Shown: positions 42,073 to 51,336, numbered from the stretch's first letter. The stretch: 52,052 bases of DNA from an uncultured Bacteroidia bacterium (GCA_903923905.1 CAIXZH010000062.1:1-52052), one strand, 5' to 3'. The notes: generated by a model not told the origin, from the sequence alone. Numbers and translations: made by a program.

Positions 42073-44213
42073 TTCACGATTTTCATCTCCTTCAATAAAT
42101 ATCCGGCTCCGGCAAATTTGTCGATAATAAAAAGGGCATACCTCACATCCAACGCGATATTGCGGCAATGTTCCGGATCATAAACCAGGTCACTCATCGT
42201 CCCTTCCCAGCAACGGTCGAAATTAATGCCAATCATTTCACCCTGCGCATTTAAGACCGGACTTCCTGAGTTTCCGCCAGTGGTATGATTTGAAGCACAA
42301 AAGCCAACCGGAACGTCTCCCGACTCATTCACATATGGGCCGTAATCTTTAGTTTTATAAAGGTTACGCAGCTTTTCCGGGACCTTATAATCGGGTATCC
42401 CGGAATTCTCTTTTTCCAGTATCCCCTTTAATGTTGAGATACAGTTAAATACCGCGCCATCGGCAGGTTCGTAACCTTCCACCCTGCCATATGCAATACG
42501 TAACGTAAGGTTGGCATCTGCCATGATCCTTTTCCCGGCATTCATTTCCAACAGAGCCGCAGTATATTTTTTCTGAACAGCCACAATAGAAGTAGTTAAC
42601 GATTTGTAGGTAGGTTCAGTAGTTGCCCGATAATGTTGACTGATTGCTTTAAAAAGCGAATATACGGGATCCTTCCGGAGCCGGCTGATAGCTTTCTGAT
42701 CAAAATTACTAACTAATTGATTGATCTTAACGCTATCTGTCAATATCGAGTTCAGGTAATACTTTTTGATAAATTTATTGGTCCCAATTTCAGGAATCAG
42801 ATTTACAAGTTCTTCCGGCATAAATTTCCGGTCGACATTATTAACATAGATTTTCAAAAGTTCCGACCAGACCATCTGGTCCGGTTTTCGGTCATAATCT
42901 TTATAGTATCCTGTCAGATAATCCTTTAACCGTTTCATTTCTTTGCTCAGTTTTTCCTGGTCAGTAACCGATTCAACAGATTCGATCCTTGCGGAAAGAC
43001 TGAAGATGTCTGACCCGTACTTTATACATTCAGAGAAATAGTCATAGGTAGTCTGATAGGGAAGGAGTTCATGATAAAGCTTTTCGAAATCCGACTCAAT
43101 TGACCCGTAATTCTGGTTCCGAACAGGATCTGCAGCCATCCATTTTTGAAATTCTGCCTCCCCGGTCTTCTTAAGACTGATCGCATCCAGCCGTTTCAGC
43201 CCTTTAACTTCACCCTGCCATTTTTTCCAGGCGTTTGCTGCCGAAACATATTTATTGGCATATTGGATCCTTATTTTAGGATCGGTTTTCATCTGTTCTG
43301 CCCAAATATCCAATTTTGCCGTCCTCACCGCTACTCTTGCCGGATCGCTTTGATTCATGATCAGACTGATTCCCTGCGAGGGGAGATTTCGCTGTGTGGT
43401 TCCGGGATAGCCAAAGACCATCGTAAAATCGCCCTCTTTGCACCCTTTTAAATTAATCGAAAAGAATTTTTTAGGATGGTAGGGCACATTGTCGGGTGAA
43501 TAGGGGGCTGGCTGATTGTTTTTCCCGGCATAGATCCTGAAAAGCGAAAAGTCGCCGGTATGGCGTGGCCAAATCCAGTTGTCTGTATCCCCGCCAAATT
43601 TTCCGATCGAAACCGGAGGAGCACCCACTAACCGGATATCTTTAAAAACTTCGTAGATATAGATAAAATATTGATTTCCATTAAATAATGGTTTGATGTC
43701 GGCAGAATAAGTCGTTCCTGTGAGATACTCCTTTTTAATTTTTTCAAAGTTCTGTTTCGTAGTATCCATCCCGGCTGTCAGATCCGGGTTTCCGTTTACC
43801 TGTTTAATAAGCTTTGAGGTAATATCTTCCATTTTCACGAGGAACTGAACGGTCAGACCCGGATTGGAAAGTTCTTCTGAACGGTTCTTAGCCCAGAACC
43901 CGTCCGTGAGGAAATCGTGTTCAACGGAGCTGTGTTTCTGAATCTGGCTAAAGCCACAATGATGATTGGTGATCAATAATCCGTCATCAGAGATTATTCC
44001 GCCGGTGCAGCCGCTCCCAAACAGGACAACGGCATCTTTCAGGCTTGCGTGATTCACACTGTAAACATCCTCTGCCGAGAGTTTAAATCCCATTTGAGCC
44101 ATCTCTTCGATATTGTATTTTTGAAGCAGTGTGGGAATCCACATCCCCTCCTTCGCGGACACACACAAGGATGTAACCATTAGTCCAGTTAAAATGAATA
44201 GTTGCCTTAACAT
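42069..44213 (-). CDS. S46 family dipeptidyl-peptidase, probable DPP11 (Asp/Glu-specific)
   Basis: A serine exopeptidase of family S46, found mainly in Bacteroidota. Start: ATG at 44213 gives a normal 20-residue signal peptide before KEGMW; an ATG ten codons upstream (44243) is possible. With the shorter start the catalytic His is residue 85 in TNHHCGF, the Asp is in HTGDFS, and the Ser is residue 649 in GGNSGSPV. An Arg in NFDRCWEGTMSD lies 18 residues after that Ser, the same spacing as Ser655 and Arg673 of Porphyromonas DPP11, where this Arg selects Asp/Glu at P1; DPP7 has Gly there. So acidic-dipeptide release in the periplasm is inferred. Total 714 residues, normal for the family. Confidence 0.88.
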   Translation of the reverse strand: MLRQLFILTGLMVTSLCVSAKEGMWIPTLLQKYNIEEMAQMGFKLSAEDVYSVNHASLKDAVVLFGSGCTGGIISDDGLLITNHHCGFSQIQKHSSVEHDFLTDGFWAKNRSEELSNPGLTVQFLVKMEDITSKLIKQVNGNPDLTAGMDTTKQNFEKIKKEYLTGTTYSADIKPLFNGNQYFIYIYEVFKDIRLVGAPPVSIGKFGGDTDNWIWPRHTGDFSLFRIYAGKNNQPAPYSPDNVPYHPKKFFSINLKGCKEGDFTMVFGYPGTTQRNLPSQGISLIMNQSDPARVAVRTAKLDIWAEQMKTDPKIRIQYANKYVSAANAWKKWQGEVKGLKRLDAISLKKTGEAEFQKWMAADPVRNQNYGSIESDFEKLYHELLPYQTTYDYFSECIKYGSDIFSLSARIESVESVTDQEKLSKEMKRLKDYLTGYYKDYDRKPDQMVWSELLKIYVNNVDRKFMPEELVNLIPEIGTNKFIKKYYLNSILTDSVKINQLVSNFDQKAISRLRKDPVYSLFKAISQHYRATTEPTYKSLTTSIVAVQKKYTAALLEMNAGKRIMADANLTLRIAYGRVEGYEPADGAVFNCISTLKGILEKENSGIPDYKVPEKLRNLYKTKDYGPYVNESGDVPVGFCASNHTTGGNSGSPVLNAQGEMIGINFDRCWEGTMSDLVYDPEHCRNIALDVRYALFIIDKFAGAGYLLKEMKIVN

Positions 44214-44310
44214 CTTGATATAGATATGATTATTAATCGTCATCTTGTTTTCACTTTACACTTTTCACTTTGAATTTTGCATTTTAAATTGAATTTTTCC
44301 TTTTTTGATT

Positions 44311-44880
44311 TTAGAATTTCAACAGCTCTTCGTATAACCTTTGAACCGGCAGTCCCATCACATTAAAATATGACCCCACTATGCGTGTAATCGCGATATA
44401 TCCAATCCACTCCTGCACACCATAGGATCCTGCCTTATCATACGGACGATAATTTTGGAGATAATAATCGATCTCCTCATCAGACAGATCCTTGAAATAG
44501 ACATCTGTAGTTGCTGAAAAGGTGACTTGTTTCTCCCTGGAAGTCAGGCAAACTCCGGTGATCACCACATGTTTTTTTCCCGATAATTGTCTCAGCATTT
44601 CAATGGCATGCTCATAATCATTTGGTTTGCCCAGCACGGTCCCTTCAACCCAGACGATGGTATCGGCCGTAATGACCAGGGCATCATGGCTCAGCTCCTC
44701 AGCAAAAGGTTCGGCTTTCAGTTTTGCGAGGTAGACAGGAATCTCTGCCATGGGTAATCCCTCAGGGAAAACCTCATCAACATCATGGATAACCACCTCA
44801 AAAGGAATATCCAATCCTTCTAGCAGCTGTCTGCGCCGTGGCGATTTCGAGGCAAGTATTATTTTATAGTCTGTAAACAT
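44311..44880 (-). CDS. Maf family nucleotide pyrophosphatase
   Basis: A 189-residue Maf/Ham1-like nucleotide pyrophosphatase. Family signatures: ILASKSPRRRQLLEGL at residues 8-23 with the SxSPRR motif, ITADTIVWVEGTVLGKP with the catalytic Asp, and YDKAGSYGVQEW near residue 150. Such enzymes hydrolyse dTTP, UTP or modified pyrimidine triphosphates (YhdE type) or m7GTP (YceF type); the QEW motif suggests the YhdE type. It is the last gene of an operon with the KdsC-like and DUF2520 genes; its ATG overlaps the KdsC-like stop codon (TAATG). Confidence 0.88.
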   Translation of the reverse strand: MFTDYKIILASKSPRRRQLLEGLDIPFEVVIHDVDEVFPEGLPMAEIPVYLAKLKAEPFAEELSHDALVITADTIVWVEGTVLGKPNDYEHAIEMLRQLSGKKHVVITGVCLTSREKQVTFSATTDVYFKDLSDEEIDYYLQNYRPYDKAGSYGVQEWIGYIAITRIVGSYFNVMGLPVQRLYEELLKF

Positions 44881-45410
44881 TAAAACAATTCCCAGTTCAT
44901 CGTTTCACAATCGATCCACTTTCCCTGGGCCCGGAGCACCTGTTCAAGCACATCCCGAACGCATCCGTGACCGCCGTCCTTATCTGAAATATAGTGGGAG
45001 ATTGCTTTAATTTCATGTGCTGCGTCTCTTGGGCATACCGGAACCCCAACCGCCATCATGACCGGATAGTCGGGAAGGTCGTCACCCATATACATCACCT
45101 CATCTGATTCGAGATTATTCTTTTCCAGAAAATCGATTAAGCAGGGCAGTTTTTTTAAAGATCCTGTGTATAAGTCTTTAATGCCTACTTTTTCACATCG
45201 GTTTATAACGTCAATTGTTTTCCCTCCTGTTATTACGCAAACCGGATAGCCGATTCTGATCGCATACATTAATGCGAAACCATCCTTCAGGTTTGAAGTC
45301 CTTACCGTATCTCCTTCGGGAGAGAGTACCTGGGTCGCTGTTGATATAACGCCATCTATATCAAATACAAATGCTTTAACTTTTGTCAATTCTTCTTTAA
45401 AAAACGCCAT
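44880..45410 (-). CDS. KdsC-like HAD phosphatase (3-deoxy-manno-octulosonate-8-phosphatase family)
   Basis: A 176-residue HAD phosphatase without a cap domain, the KdsC form that works as a tetramer. Motif I is FVFDIDGVIS (nucleophile Asp at residue 17), motif II VITGG near 59-63, and motif IV YMGDDLPDYPVM near 107-118. NLKDGFALMYA is the KdsC-like substrate loop. It would release phosphate from Kdo-8-phosphate in LPS synthesis. Other family members act on related sugar acids, so substrate is by family only. It lies in the middle of a three-gene operon with two-base and one-base junctions. Confidence 0.85.
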   Translation of the reverse strand: MAFFKEELTKVKAFVFDIDGVISTATQVLSPEGDTVRTSNLKDGFALMYAIRIGYPVCVITGGKTIDVINRCEKVGIKDLYTGSLKKLPCLIDFLEKNNLESDEVMYMGDDLPDYPVMMAVGVPVCPRDAAHEIKAISHYISDKDGGHGCVRDVLEQVLRAQGKWIDCETMNWELF

Positions 45411-45412
45411 TC

Positions 45413-46189
45413 TTATTTTTTATATGTTTGAATTATTCTTTGACTGATCTGTGCATATAGATCTTTGAGATCAGGATGACCGGCCAACATTTCAAGGTGC
45501 TTCTCCATGGTTGCTCTGTCATTTCTGATTGCTGGACCTGTTTGGGCCGTTTCGGGAGCTTGTTCCAACGCCTTTTGGGCAGTTTCCAGGATCAGCGGTT
45601 TGAGGAGCTCAAAATCAATCCCTTTTTCCTGCAATAACTCTTTCCCGACTGCATAAAAGTGATTTACAAAATTGCAGGCAAAAACGGCTGCAAGGTGGAT
45701 CTGTTGTCTTTGGAGTGAATCGAGATGCCTGATATTCTGTGATAAGGACATCGCCAGTTGGTTCAGAACTTCAAGATTTTGAGGGGTATTGGCTTCAATA
45801 CAAAATGGAACCTGATTGAAATCAACTTTTTTGTCCCTGCTAAAGGTTTGGAAAGGATAAAACACCCCAAAATTCTCACAATAGGGGGCCAGAATATCCA
45901 TTGGGGTACTACCTGAGGTATGAACAACTAAAATCTTGCCCCAATGTTTTCTGGCTAGTAGATTTGAAATCTCCTGATCATTAATGGCAATTATGTAAAT
46001 ACCAGTATCAGAAGTTATTGAGTCTGTATCTGTCGTAAATGAACAGTTGAGTTTCAGGGCCAATTGTGCTGCACTGTTCGACGTTTGCGACCAAACCTGC
46101 ACAATCTGGTGCCCCTTTTCTGAAAGAGCCATTCCAAGTTGAGTAGCAAGGTTTCCTGTTCCGATCAAACATATCCTCATAAGCTGCAT
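45413..46189 (-). CDS. Rossmann-fold DUF2520 domain protein
   Basis: A 258-residue protein. The N-terminal Rossmann domain begins MRICLIGTGNLATQLGMAL with a GxGNxA dinucleotide motif, and the C-terminal all-helical DUF2520 domain contains LAAVFACNFVNHFYAVGKEL. The fold resembles ketopantoate or F420-dependent reductases, but the catalytic function is unestablished. It heads the operon with KdsC-like and Maf genes, an order common in Bacteroidota. ATG at 46189 is used; ATG at 46180 is as likely because a TAATTTTG box (46200-46207, minus strand) puts the transcript start only a few bases ahead. Confidence 0.83.
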   Translation of the reverse strand: MQLMRICLIGTGNLATQLGMALSEKGHQIVQVWSQTSNSAAQLALKLNCSFTTDTDSITSDTGIYIIAINDQEISNLLARKHWGKILVVHTSGSTPMDILAPYCENFGVFYPFQTFSRDKKVDFNQVPFCIEANTPQNLEVLNQLAMSLSQNIRHLDSLQRQQIHLAAVFACNFVNHFYAVGKELLQEKGIDFELLKPLILETAQKALEQAPETAQTGPAIRNDRATMEKHLEMLAGHPDLKDLYAQISQRIIQTYKK

Positions 46190-46328
46190 ATTTTTTTTGC
46201 AAAATTATCTTTTAATGGATACAAAATCGAAACATCTGACGATCGTCATTCAAAGAATTGAAAAATAACTTTAAATTTGCTGCCCAAATTACTACTTTAT
46301 TAATATTCCTAAATTAATTACTTTAATT

Positions 46329-49037
46329 ATGACCAAGTACGTTTATACATTCGGAAATGGACAGGCTGAAGGCGGAGCAGGGATGAAGAATCTCCTCGGA
46401 GGTAAAGGTGCCAACCTCGCAGAGATGAATCTGATTGGTGTTCCCGTTCCTCCGGGATTCACAATTACCACCGAGGTTTGTACTGTTTTTGTTGAGAAGG
46501 GGAGAGACGCGGCCTTCGAGATGATCAAAAAGGAAGTGCAGGATGCTGTGGCTGATGTAGAGAAACTTACCAACACCAAATTCGGCTCCAAAGAAAATCC
46601 TTGTTTAATGTCTGTCCGTTCAGGAGCAAGGGCTTCCATGCCTGGAATGATGGATACAATCCTCAATCTTGGGTTAAACGACCTGGCTGTTGAGGGGATT
46701 GCCAAAAAATCGGGGAATGAGCGTTTTGCATGGGATTCTTACCGCCGGTTTGTCCAAATGTATGGAGATGTTGTATTGGGCTTAAAACCACATAGTAAAG
46801 AAGATATTGATCCTTTTGAAGAGATCATCGAAGGACTAAAAGAGGAGCGCGGGATCAAACAGGATACCGAGTTTAATGTAGCCGATCTTAAATCGCTTGT
46901 TACCCGTTTCAAACAGGCTGTTTTAGCGAAAACCGGTAACGAATTTCCTTCTGATCCATGGGAACAATTATGGGGTTCAGTGGGAGCTGTTTTTGAAAGC
47001 TGGATGAATGACCGGGCGATCTACTACCGGAAACTTCATGGCATCCCTGTTGAATGGGGAACAGCGGTCAATGTTCAGGCAATGGTCTTTGGAAACATGG
47101 GGAACAACTCTGCAACCGGTGTGGCCTTTACACGTGACGCCTCCACCGGGGAAGATATTTTCAACGGTGAATACCTGATTAATGCCCAGGGCGAAGATGT
47201 TGTAGCCGGTATCCGTACACCTCAGGAAATTACACTCGAAGGTTCACACCGCTGGGCTGCATTGCAGAATGTCAGCGAAGAGGAACGTGCTTCAAAATAT
47301 CCTTCACTCGAAGAATCGATGCCTGTTGCCTATGCCGAATTAATGGTGATTCAGCAGAAGCTTGAAGATCATTACCGCGACATGCAGGATATCGAGTTTA
47401 CAATTCAGGATGGCAAGCTTTGGCTGCTCCAGACCCGTAACGGGAAACGCACAGGTGCTGCGATGGTGAAGATGGCAGTTGATATGCTGGCATCCGGCTT
47501 TATCGATGAAAAAACAGCGTTAATGCGTGTTGAACCAAATAAACTGGATGAATTGCTCCACCCGGTATTTGAAACAGAAGCGTTATTGTCTACCAAGGTT
47601 ATTGCCAAAGGGCTACCTGCCTCTCCGGGTGCTGCTACCGGTCAGATCGTTTTCTTTGCGGATGAAGCGGGGAAATTCGAAAATTCTATCCTTGTCCGTA
47701 TTGAAACATCTCCTGAAGATCTCGAAGGGATGGTAATTGCCCGGGGAATCCTCACTGCCCGTGGAGGTATGACCTCACACGCTGCTGTTGTTGCCCGCGG
47801 AATGGGTAAATGTTGTGTTTCGGGTGCCGGGTCCATGCAGATCGACTACAAAACCAGAACCTGTAAAGCAAGTGGAACTATCTACAAAGAGGGTGACTGG
47901 ATTTCATTAAATGGTTCAACAGGTGAGGTTTATGAAGGAAAAGTAAAGACTCAGGAAGCCGCATTAAGCAGTGATTTTGCTAAATTGATGGAGCTTTCCG
48001 ATAAATATACCCGCATGAAGGTCCGTACCAATGCCGATACCCCAAAAGACGCCGCAATTGCCCGTCAGTTTGGTGCAAAAGGGATTGGACTTTGCCGCAC
48101 GGAACATATGTTCTTTGAAGGTGAACGTATCAAGGCTATGCGCGAAATGATTCTTTCGTCTGACGAAAAGGGACGTAAACTGGCTTTGGCTAAATTATTG
48201 CCTTATCAACGTTCAGATTTCGAAGGAATTTTTGAGGCAATGGCAGGATATGGAGTGACTGTTCGTCTGCTCGATCCACCGTTACACGAATTTGTGCCTC
48301 ACCAGCAAGCTACCCAAAAAGAACTCGCCGATGAGATGGGAATCTCTATCGATCAGATTCGCATTAAAGTGGCTGAACTGGAAGAGTTCAATCCGATGTT
48401 AGGTCACCGCGGTTGCCGCCTTGGGATCACCTATCCTGAAATAACCGAGATGCAGGCACGTGCCATCATTGAGGCTGCAATGAATCTGAAGGCCAAGGGT
48501 GTTGATGCCCGTCCTGAAATCATGGTACCTTTGATCGGTACGGTTGCCGAATTTAAAAACCAGGCTGACATTATCAATTCTACCGCAGAAAAGGTATTTG
48601 CAGAGCGTGGTGACAGGATCGAGTATCTTGTTGGAACAATGATTGAAGTTCCCCGTGCAGCGCTGACTGCTGAAGGAATTGCCAAAGAGGCTCAATTCTT
48701 CTCTTTCGGAACCAATGACCTTACTCAGATGACTATGGGCTTCTCGCGCGATGACGCCGGTAAATTCTTACCTGCATATCTCGACAAGGGAATTCTGAAA
48801 CAGGATCCTTTCCAGGTTTTGGATCGTCATGGTGTTGGTCAGTTGATTGAGATGGCAGTTGCCAAAGGACGTTCAACCCGTCCCGATATTAAACTGGGTA
48901 TTTGCGGCGAACATGGTGGCGAACCAAGCTCAGTTGAATTTTGCGATGGAGCAGGTCTTGACTATGTAAGTTGTTCGCCATTCAGGGTACCGATTGCCCG
49001 TTTGGCTGCTGCCCAGGCAAATCTGAATAAAAAATAG
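46329..49037 (+). CDS. ppdK: Pyruvate, phosphate dikinase
   Basis: A 902-residue enzyme converting pyruvate, ATP and phosphate to phosphoenolpyruvate, AMP and pyrophosphate, reversibly. The N-terminal ATP-grasp domain begins at LLGGKGANLAEMN, with the LMSVRSGARASMPGMMDTI segment. The swivelling domain carries the phosphohistidine in GGMTSHAAVVARGMG (His484). The C-terminal PEP/pyruvate barrel has GIGLCRTEHMF and the active Cys859 in GICGEHGGEPSS. The size is typical. A TAAATTTG box (46272-46279) about 50 bases before the ATG is a likely -7 element. It sits apart from the 2-oxoacid dehydrogenase cluster and is a general glycolysis/gluconeogenesis enzyme. Confidence 0.95.
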   Translation: MTKYVYTFGNGQAEGGAGMKNLLGGKGANLAEMNLIGVPVPPGFTITTEVCTVFVEKGRDAAFEMIKKEVQDAVADVEKLTNTKFGSKENPCLMSVRSGARASMPGMMDTILNLGLNDLAVEGIAKKSGNERFAWDSYRRFVQMYGDVVLGLKPHSKEDIDPFEEIIEGLKEERGIKQDTEFNVADLKSLVTRFKQAVLAKTGNEFPSDPWEQLWGSVGAVFESWMNDRAIYYRKLHGIPVEWGTAVNVQAMVFGNMGNNSATGVAFTRDASTGEDIFNGEYLINAQGEDVVAGIRTPQEITLEGSHRWAALQNVSEEERASKYPSLEESMPVAYAELMVIQQKLEDHYRDMQDIEFTIQDGKLWLLQTRNGKRTGAAMVKMAVDMLASGFIDEKTALMRVEPNKLDELLHPVFETEALLSTKVIAKGLPASPGAATGQIVFFADEAGKFENSILVRIETSPEDLEGMVIARGILTARGGMTSHAAVVARGMGKCCVSGAGSMQIDYKTRTCKASGTIYKEGDWISLNGSTGEVYEGKVKTQEAALSSDFAKLMELSDKYTRMKVRTNADTPKDAAIARQFGAKGIGLCRTEHMFFEGERIKAMREMILSSDEKGRKLALAKLLPYQRSDFEGIFEAMAGYGVTVRLLDPPLHEFVPHQQATQKELADEMGISIDQIRIKVAELEEFNPMLGHRGCRLGITYPEITEMQARAIIEAAMNLKAKGVDARPEIMVPLIGTVAEFKNQADIINSTAEKVFAERGDRIEYLVGTMIEVPRAALTAEGIAKEAQFFSFGTNDLTQMTMGFSRDDAGKFLPAYLDKGILKQDPFQVLDRHGVGQLIEMAVAKGRSTRPDIKLGICGEHGGEPSSVEFCDGAGLDYVSCSPFRVPIARLAAAQANLNKK

Positions 49038-49049
49038 GTTCATTCGAAC

Positions 49050-49097
49050 GATTAAGAATAAAAAAGGTGCTGAGAGGCACCTTTTTTATTCTTAATC
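49050..49097. terminator. Long inverted-repeat terminator of ppdK
   Basis: A perfect stem of about 20 bases with core AAAAAAGGTGC / GCACCTTTTTT and outer arms ATTAAGAAT / ATTCTTAAT around a loop of about five bases. Starts 13 bases after the ppdK stop. Confidence 0.88.
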
Positions 49098-49105
49098 TTA
49101 ACCTT

Positions 49106-49380
49106 AAGTCACCCTCTCCATCTGTGAGGGACGGGGTGGGGTCAATGAATTCCTTTTGTGTGAACTCCCCTAACCCCTGACCTCCCCCAACCCCCTCCGG
49201 AGGGGGCAAGAATTTGTGCAGTTGTTTAGAGATTCTGTCAGTGGAATACAATTCGGATTTAAGTCACCCTCTCCATCGGGGAGGGACGGGGTGGGGTCAA
49301 TGAATTCCTTTTGTGGGACCTCCCCTAACCCCTGACCTCCCCCAACCCCCTCCAAAGGCGGGGGCAAGTCCGTGCAATAT
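49106..49380. repeat. Two direct copies of a GC-rich dispersed repeat (period 155)
   Basis: Copy 1 (49106-49224) and copy 2 (49261-49380) share about 120 bases: AAGTCACCCTCTCCATC, GAGGGACGGGGTGGGGTC, AATGAATTCCTTTTGTG and CCCCTAACCCCTGACCTCCC. Short reading frames in them are translations of the repeat (PTPSLPDGEGDL-like) and not genes. Further partial copies occur at 49838-49879 and 50031-50069. Confidence 0.8.
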
Positions 49381-49395
49381 TGAATTTTGTCCAAT

Positions 49396-49911
49396 TTATT
49401 CTGTTCGTTTGTCCAGATGAATTTTTATTCTTTGAACTGCTTTTTCAGGCGAACTCAGAATTTCATCATTAGTGAATCTGATTACTTCAAATCCGTGATT
49501 ATTCAGATGAATAGTCCGAATTTTGTCTTTCTCTTTCTCAAACTGATGTATTTCACCATCCAATTCAATTACCAACTTTTTGGGAAGGCAGACAAAATCA
49601 ACAATAAAGTCTCCAATAATATGCTGGCGTCGGATTTTATGACCGATTTTATTATTCCGAATAAATTGCCAAAGCAGTTGTTCTGCTTCGGTTTGATGAT
49701 CTTTTAAATCTTTTCTGTAATCTTTAATTATCGGATAGGAATAGGGATTTGCAGTTATGTAACCAGGCTTTTGTCCACTATTTTCGTCTGTATGGCATTC
49801 CAGGGTATTGTATGTATGTGCAAGAGATTCCTGTTTTAAGTCACCTTTACCTTCGGGGAGGGCCGGTGTGGGGTCCGAGCTGACACAACGATTTCTTCTC
49901 ATTGCTCCCAT
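49396..49911 (-). CDS. DUF559 (Vsr-like endonuclease fold) protein
   Basis: A 171-residue protein. The DUF559 domain covers about residues 60-168. RKDLKDHQTEAEQLLWQFIR is followed by GHKIRRQHIIGDFIVDFVC, then LVIELDGEIHQFEKEKDK with the acidic and His residues of a restriction-type nuclease site, and GFEVIRFTNDEIL. The first about 30 residues (SSDPTPALPEGKGDLKQ) are the translation of a dispersed GGGGTGGGGT-type repeat, so the gene appears to start inside that repeat; no other in-frame start exists before the domain. Family members are found near mobile and repair functions, but their role is not established. Confidence 0.75.
   Translation of the reverse strand: MGAMRRNRCVSSDPTPALPEGKGDLKQESLAHTYNTLECHTDENSGQKPGYITANPYSYPIIKDYRKDLKDHQTEAEQLLWQFIRNNKIGHKIRRQHIIGDFIVDFVCLPKKLVIELDGEIHQFEKEKDKIRTIHLNNHGFEVIRFTNDEILSSPEKAVQRIKIHLDKRTE
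49838..49879. repeat. Dispersed repeat copy 3
   Basis: AAGTCACCTTTACCTTCGGG followed by GAGGGCCGGTGTGGGGTCC matches the start of the copies at 49106 and 49261. It overlaps the 5' end of the DUF559 gene. Confidence 0.7.
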
Positions 49912-50030
49912 TCTTCGTTGTTAAAATATGAATATACGAATAAATCCCTATTAATTGATTTTTCATCACCTTGCTCTTCCTTTTCCCCTGCTTTTCTAAA
50001 CCATTTAAATCAGAAGATTAAGTTCATTTT

Positions 50031-50069
50031 AAGTCACCCTCACCTTTGGTGAGGGCCGGGGTGGGGTCA
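50031..50069. repeat. Dispersed repeat copy 4
   Basis: AAGTCACCCTCACCTTTGG and GAGGGCCGGGGTGGGGTC match the other copies. It borders the 42-base tandem repeat. Confidence 0.75.
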
Positions 50070-50095
50070 GATCACAATATCAATTTACAGTCTTG

Positions 50096-50295
50096 CAATG
50101 CCCGCTGACACCATTGCATTATGCATTGAGACCTTCACAATACCCGCTGACACCGTTACATGATGCAAAGAAACCTTTACAATGCCCGCTGACACCGTTA
50201 CATTATTCATTGACACCTTCACAAGGCCCGCTGACACCGTTGCATTTTGCATTGAGACGTTTACAATGCCCGCTGACACCCAAGCATAATTGTTT
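50096..50295. repeat. Tandem repeat, five units of exactly 42 bases
   Basis: CCCGCTGACACC begins at 50101, 50143, 50185, 50227 and 50269, so the period is 42 throughout. The units differ by a few substitutions and no length changes. Since 42 is a multiple of three, both strands hold an open frame of about 70 codons (14-residue units VSAGIVKVSMHNVT on minus, QCPLTPLHYALRPL-like on plus). No start signal or homology supports a gene. The following stretch to 50633 holds only AT-rich leader of the next gene. Confidence 0.85.
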
Positions 50296-50633
50296 GACAA
50301 CCATATACTGAGGATTTACATTTTTACCTGGTAAGTTGGTGATAAGTTACCATTTTCCGGAAATAAAACAGCCTTGGACAGCCCTCAAATTCAACTATTT
50401 TAATCTGCCCAAAGCGGGTGTTTTACCAAAACACGAAGGTTTTACCTTACGCTTTATCTGTCATTAACCGTTTATGACGGATTTGTATTTGATTAATTGA
50501 GTGTTACGATTGATTTAGGACACCTCAAAAACAGGAAAAATAGTCTATTTTTTTTAAAATTTTTGTCGTAACTTATAAAGTGAAAATAACGCACTGTATA
50601 AGTGCATATTATTAACTAATAAATTTTGCCAGT

Positions 50634-51326
50634 ATGAATAAACGACAATTGAACAAATGGAGAATGTTTGGATCTGTTGTTGCGGTGCTCGACGAAAATT
50701 CTGCTCTGGTAAGCTCATTAAACGATCTTGCAGCAGCTATGGAACGATTTAAATCGGGACAGTTGATTATTAATCAGAACAGGCAGGTTCAGGAGGCTAA
50801 AACTACAGGTTTGACAATGAACAAAAAAGTCAAACGCGAGAAACTCTTTCAGATGATCATTAAGTTTTCAGCTGCTTTAAAAGGTTATGCCACATTGGTG
50901 AATGATGAGGAAATTAAAGCTAAGGCTGATTATAACCGTTCAGATTTGTTAAGGGTAGCAGATTCGGTATTATACGATATTGGAATGTTGCTGTATGAAA
51001 TGGCAGTTGCCCATAAGGACGATATGGTTCGCTACTTTATCGGTGATGCAGAATTAAAGGGGATGGAACAATTACTTACGGAATTTGCCCTGGCTATTCC
51101 GAAAAAGAGAGTCGCCACCTCCTTATCCAAAACCTCTACCGACAATATCGAAAGTACTTTTGCGGCACAGGAAAAGTTACTTAGAGATGAGATTGATGTT
51201 TTGATGTTATTATTCCAGGATAGCAACCCTGATTTTTACAAGGCATACAAAAATGCCCGGGCCATTGTAAATTACACAGGGCGCGGGAAGGAAGTTGTTC
51301 CCCAGGCCACTATAGCGGCTAATTAG
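50634..51326 (+). CDS. Predicted helical protein of unknown function
   Basis: A 230-residue soluble protein without signal peptide or membrane segment. It is nearly all helical by composition, rich in Leu, Ala, Lys and Glu. It starts MNKRQLNKWRMFGSVVAVLD and has helices around LFQMIIKFSAALKGYATLV, DLLRVADSVLYDIGMLLYEM and LLRDEIDVLMLLFQD, ending in a Gly-containing tail (NYTGRGKEVV). I have an impression of similar helical proteins in Bacteroidota but cannot name a family. It stands alone between repeat arrays, with a long AT-rich leader and palindromes behind it. The reading frame is credible by length and leader. Confidence 0.6.
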   Translation: MNKRQLNKWRMFGSVVAVLDENSALVSSLNDLAAAMERFKSGQLIINQNRQVQEAKTTGLTMNKKVKREKLFQMIIKFSAALKGYATLVNDEEIKAKADYNRSDLLRVADSVLYDIGMLLYEMAVAHKDDMVRYFIGDAELKGMEQLLTEFALAIPKKRVATSLSKTSTDNIESTFAAQEKLLRDEIDVLMLLFQDSNPDFYKAYKNARAIVNYTGRGKEVVPQATIAAN

Positions 51327-51336
51327 ACAATCCTTT

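Noticed and set aside
49106-49394. Small proline/glycine-rich proteins
   Set aside because: The frames are translations of the dispersed GC-rich repeat and exist in several frames at once.
50096-50295. CRISPR-like array
   Set aside because: The period is constant at 42 and the parts between the best-kept segments are themselves repeats, not unique spacers; no cas gene is near.
50085-50311. 71-72 codon frames on both strands of the 42-base repeat
   Set aside because: They follow from a period divisible by three; no start signal or homology separates one strand from the other.
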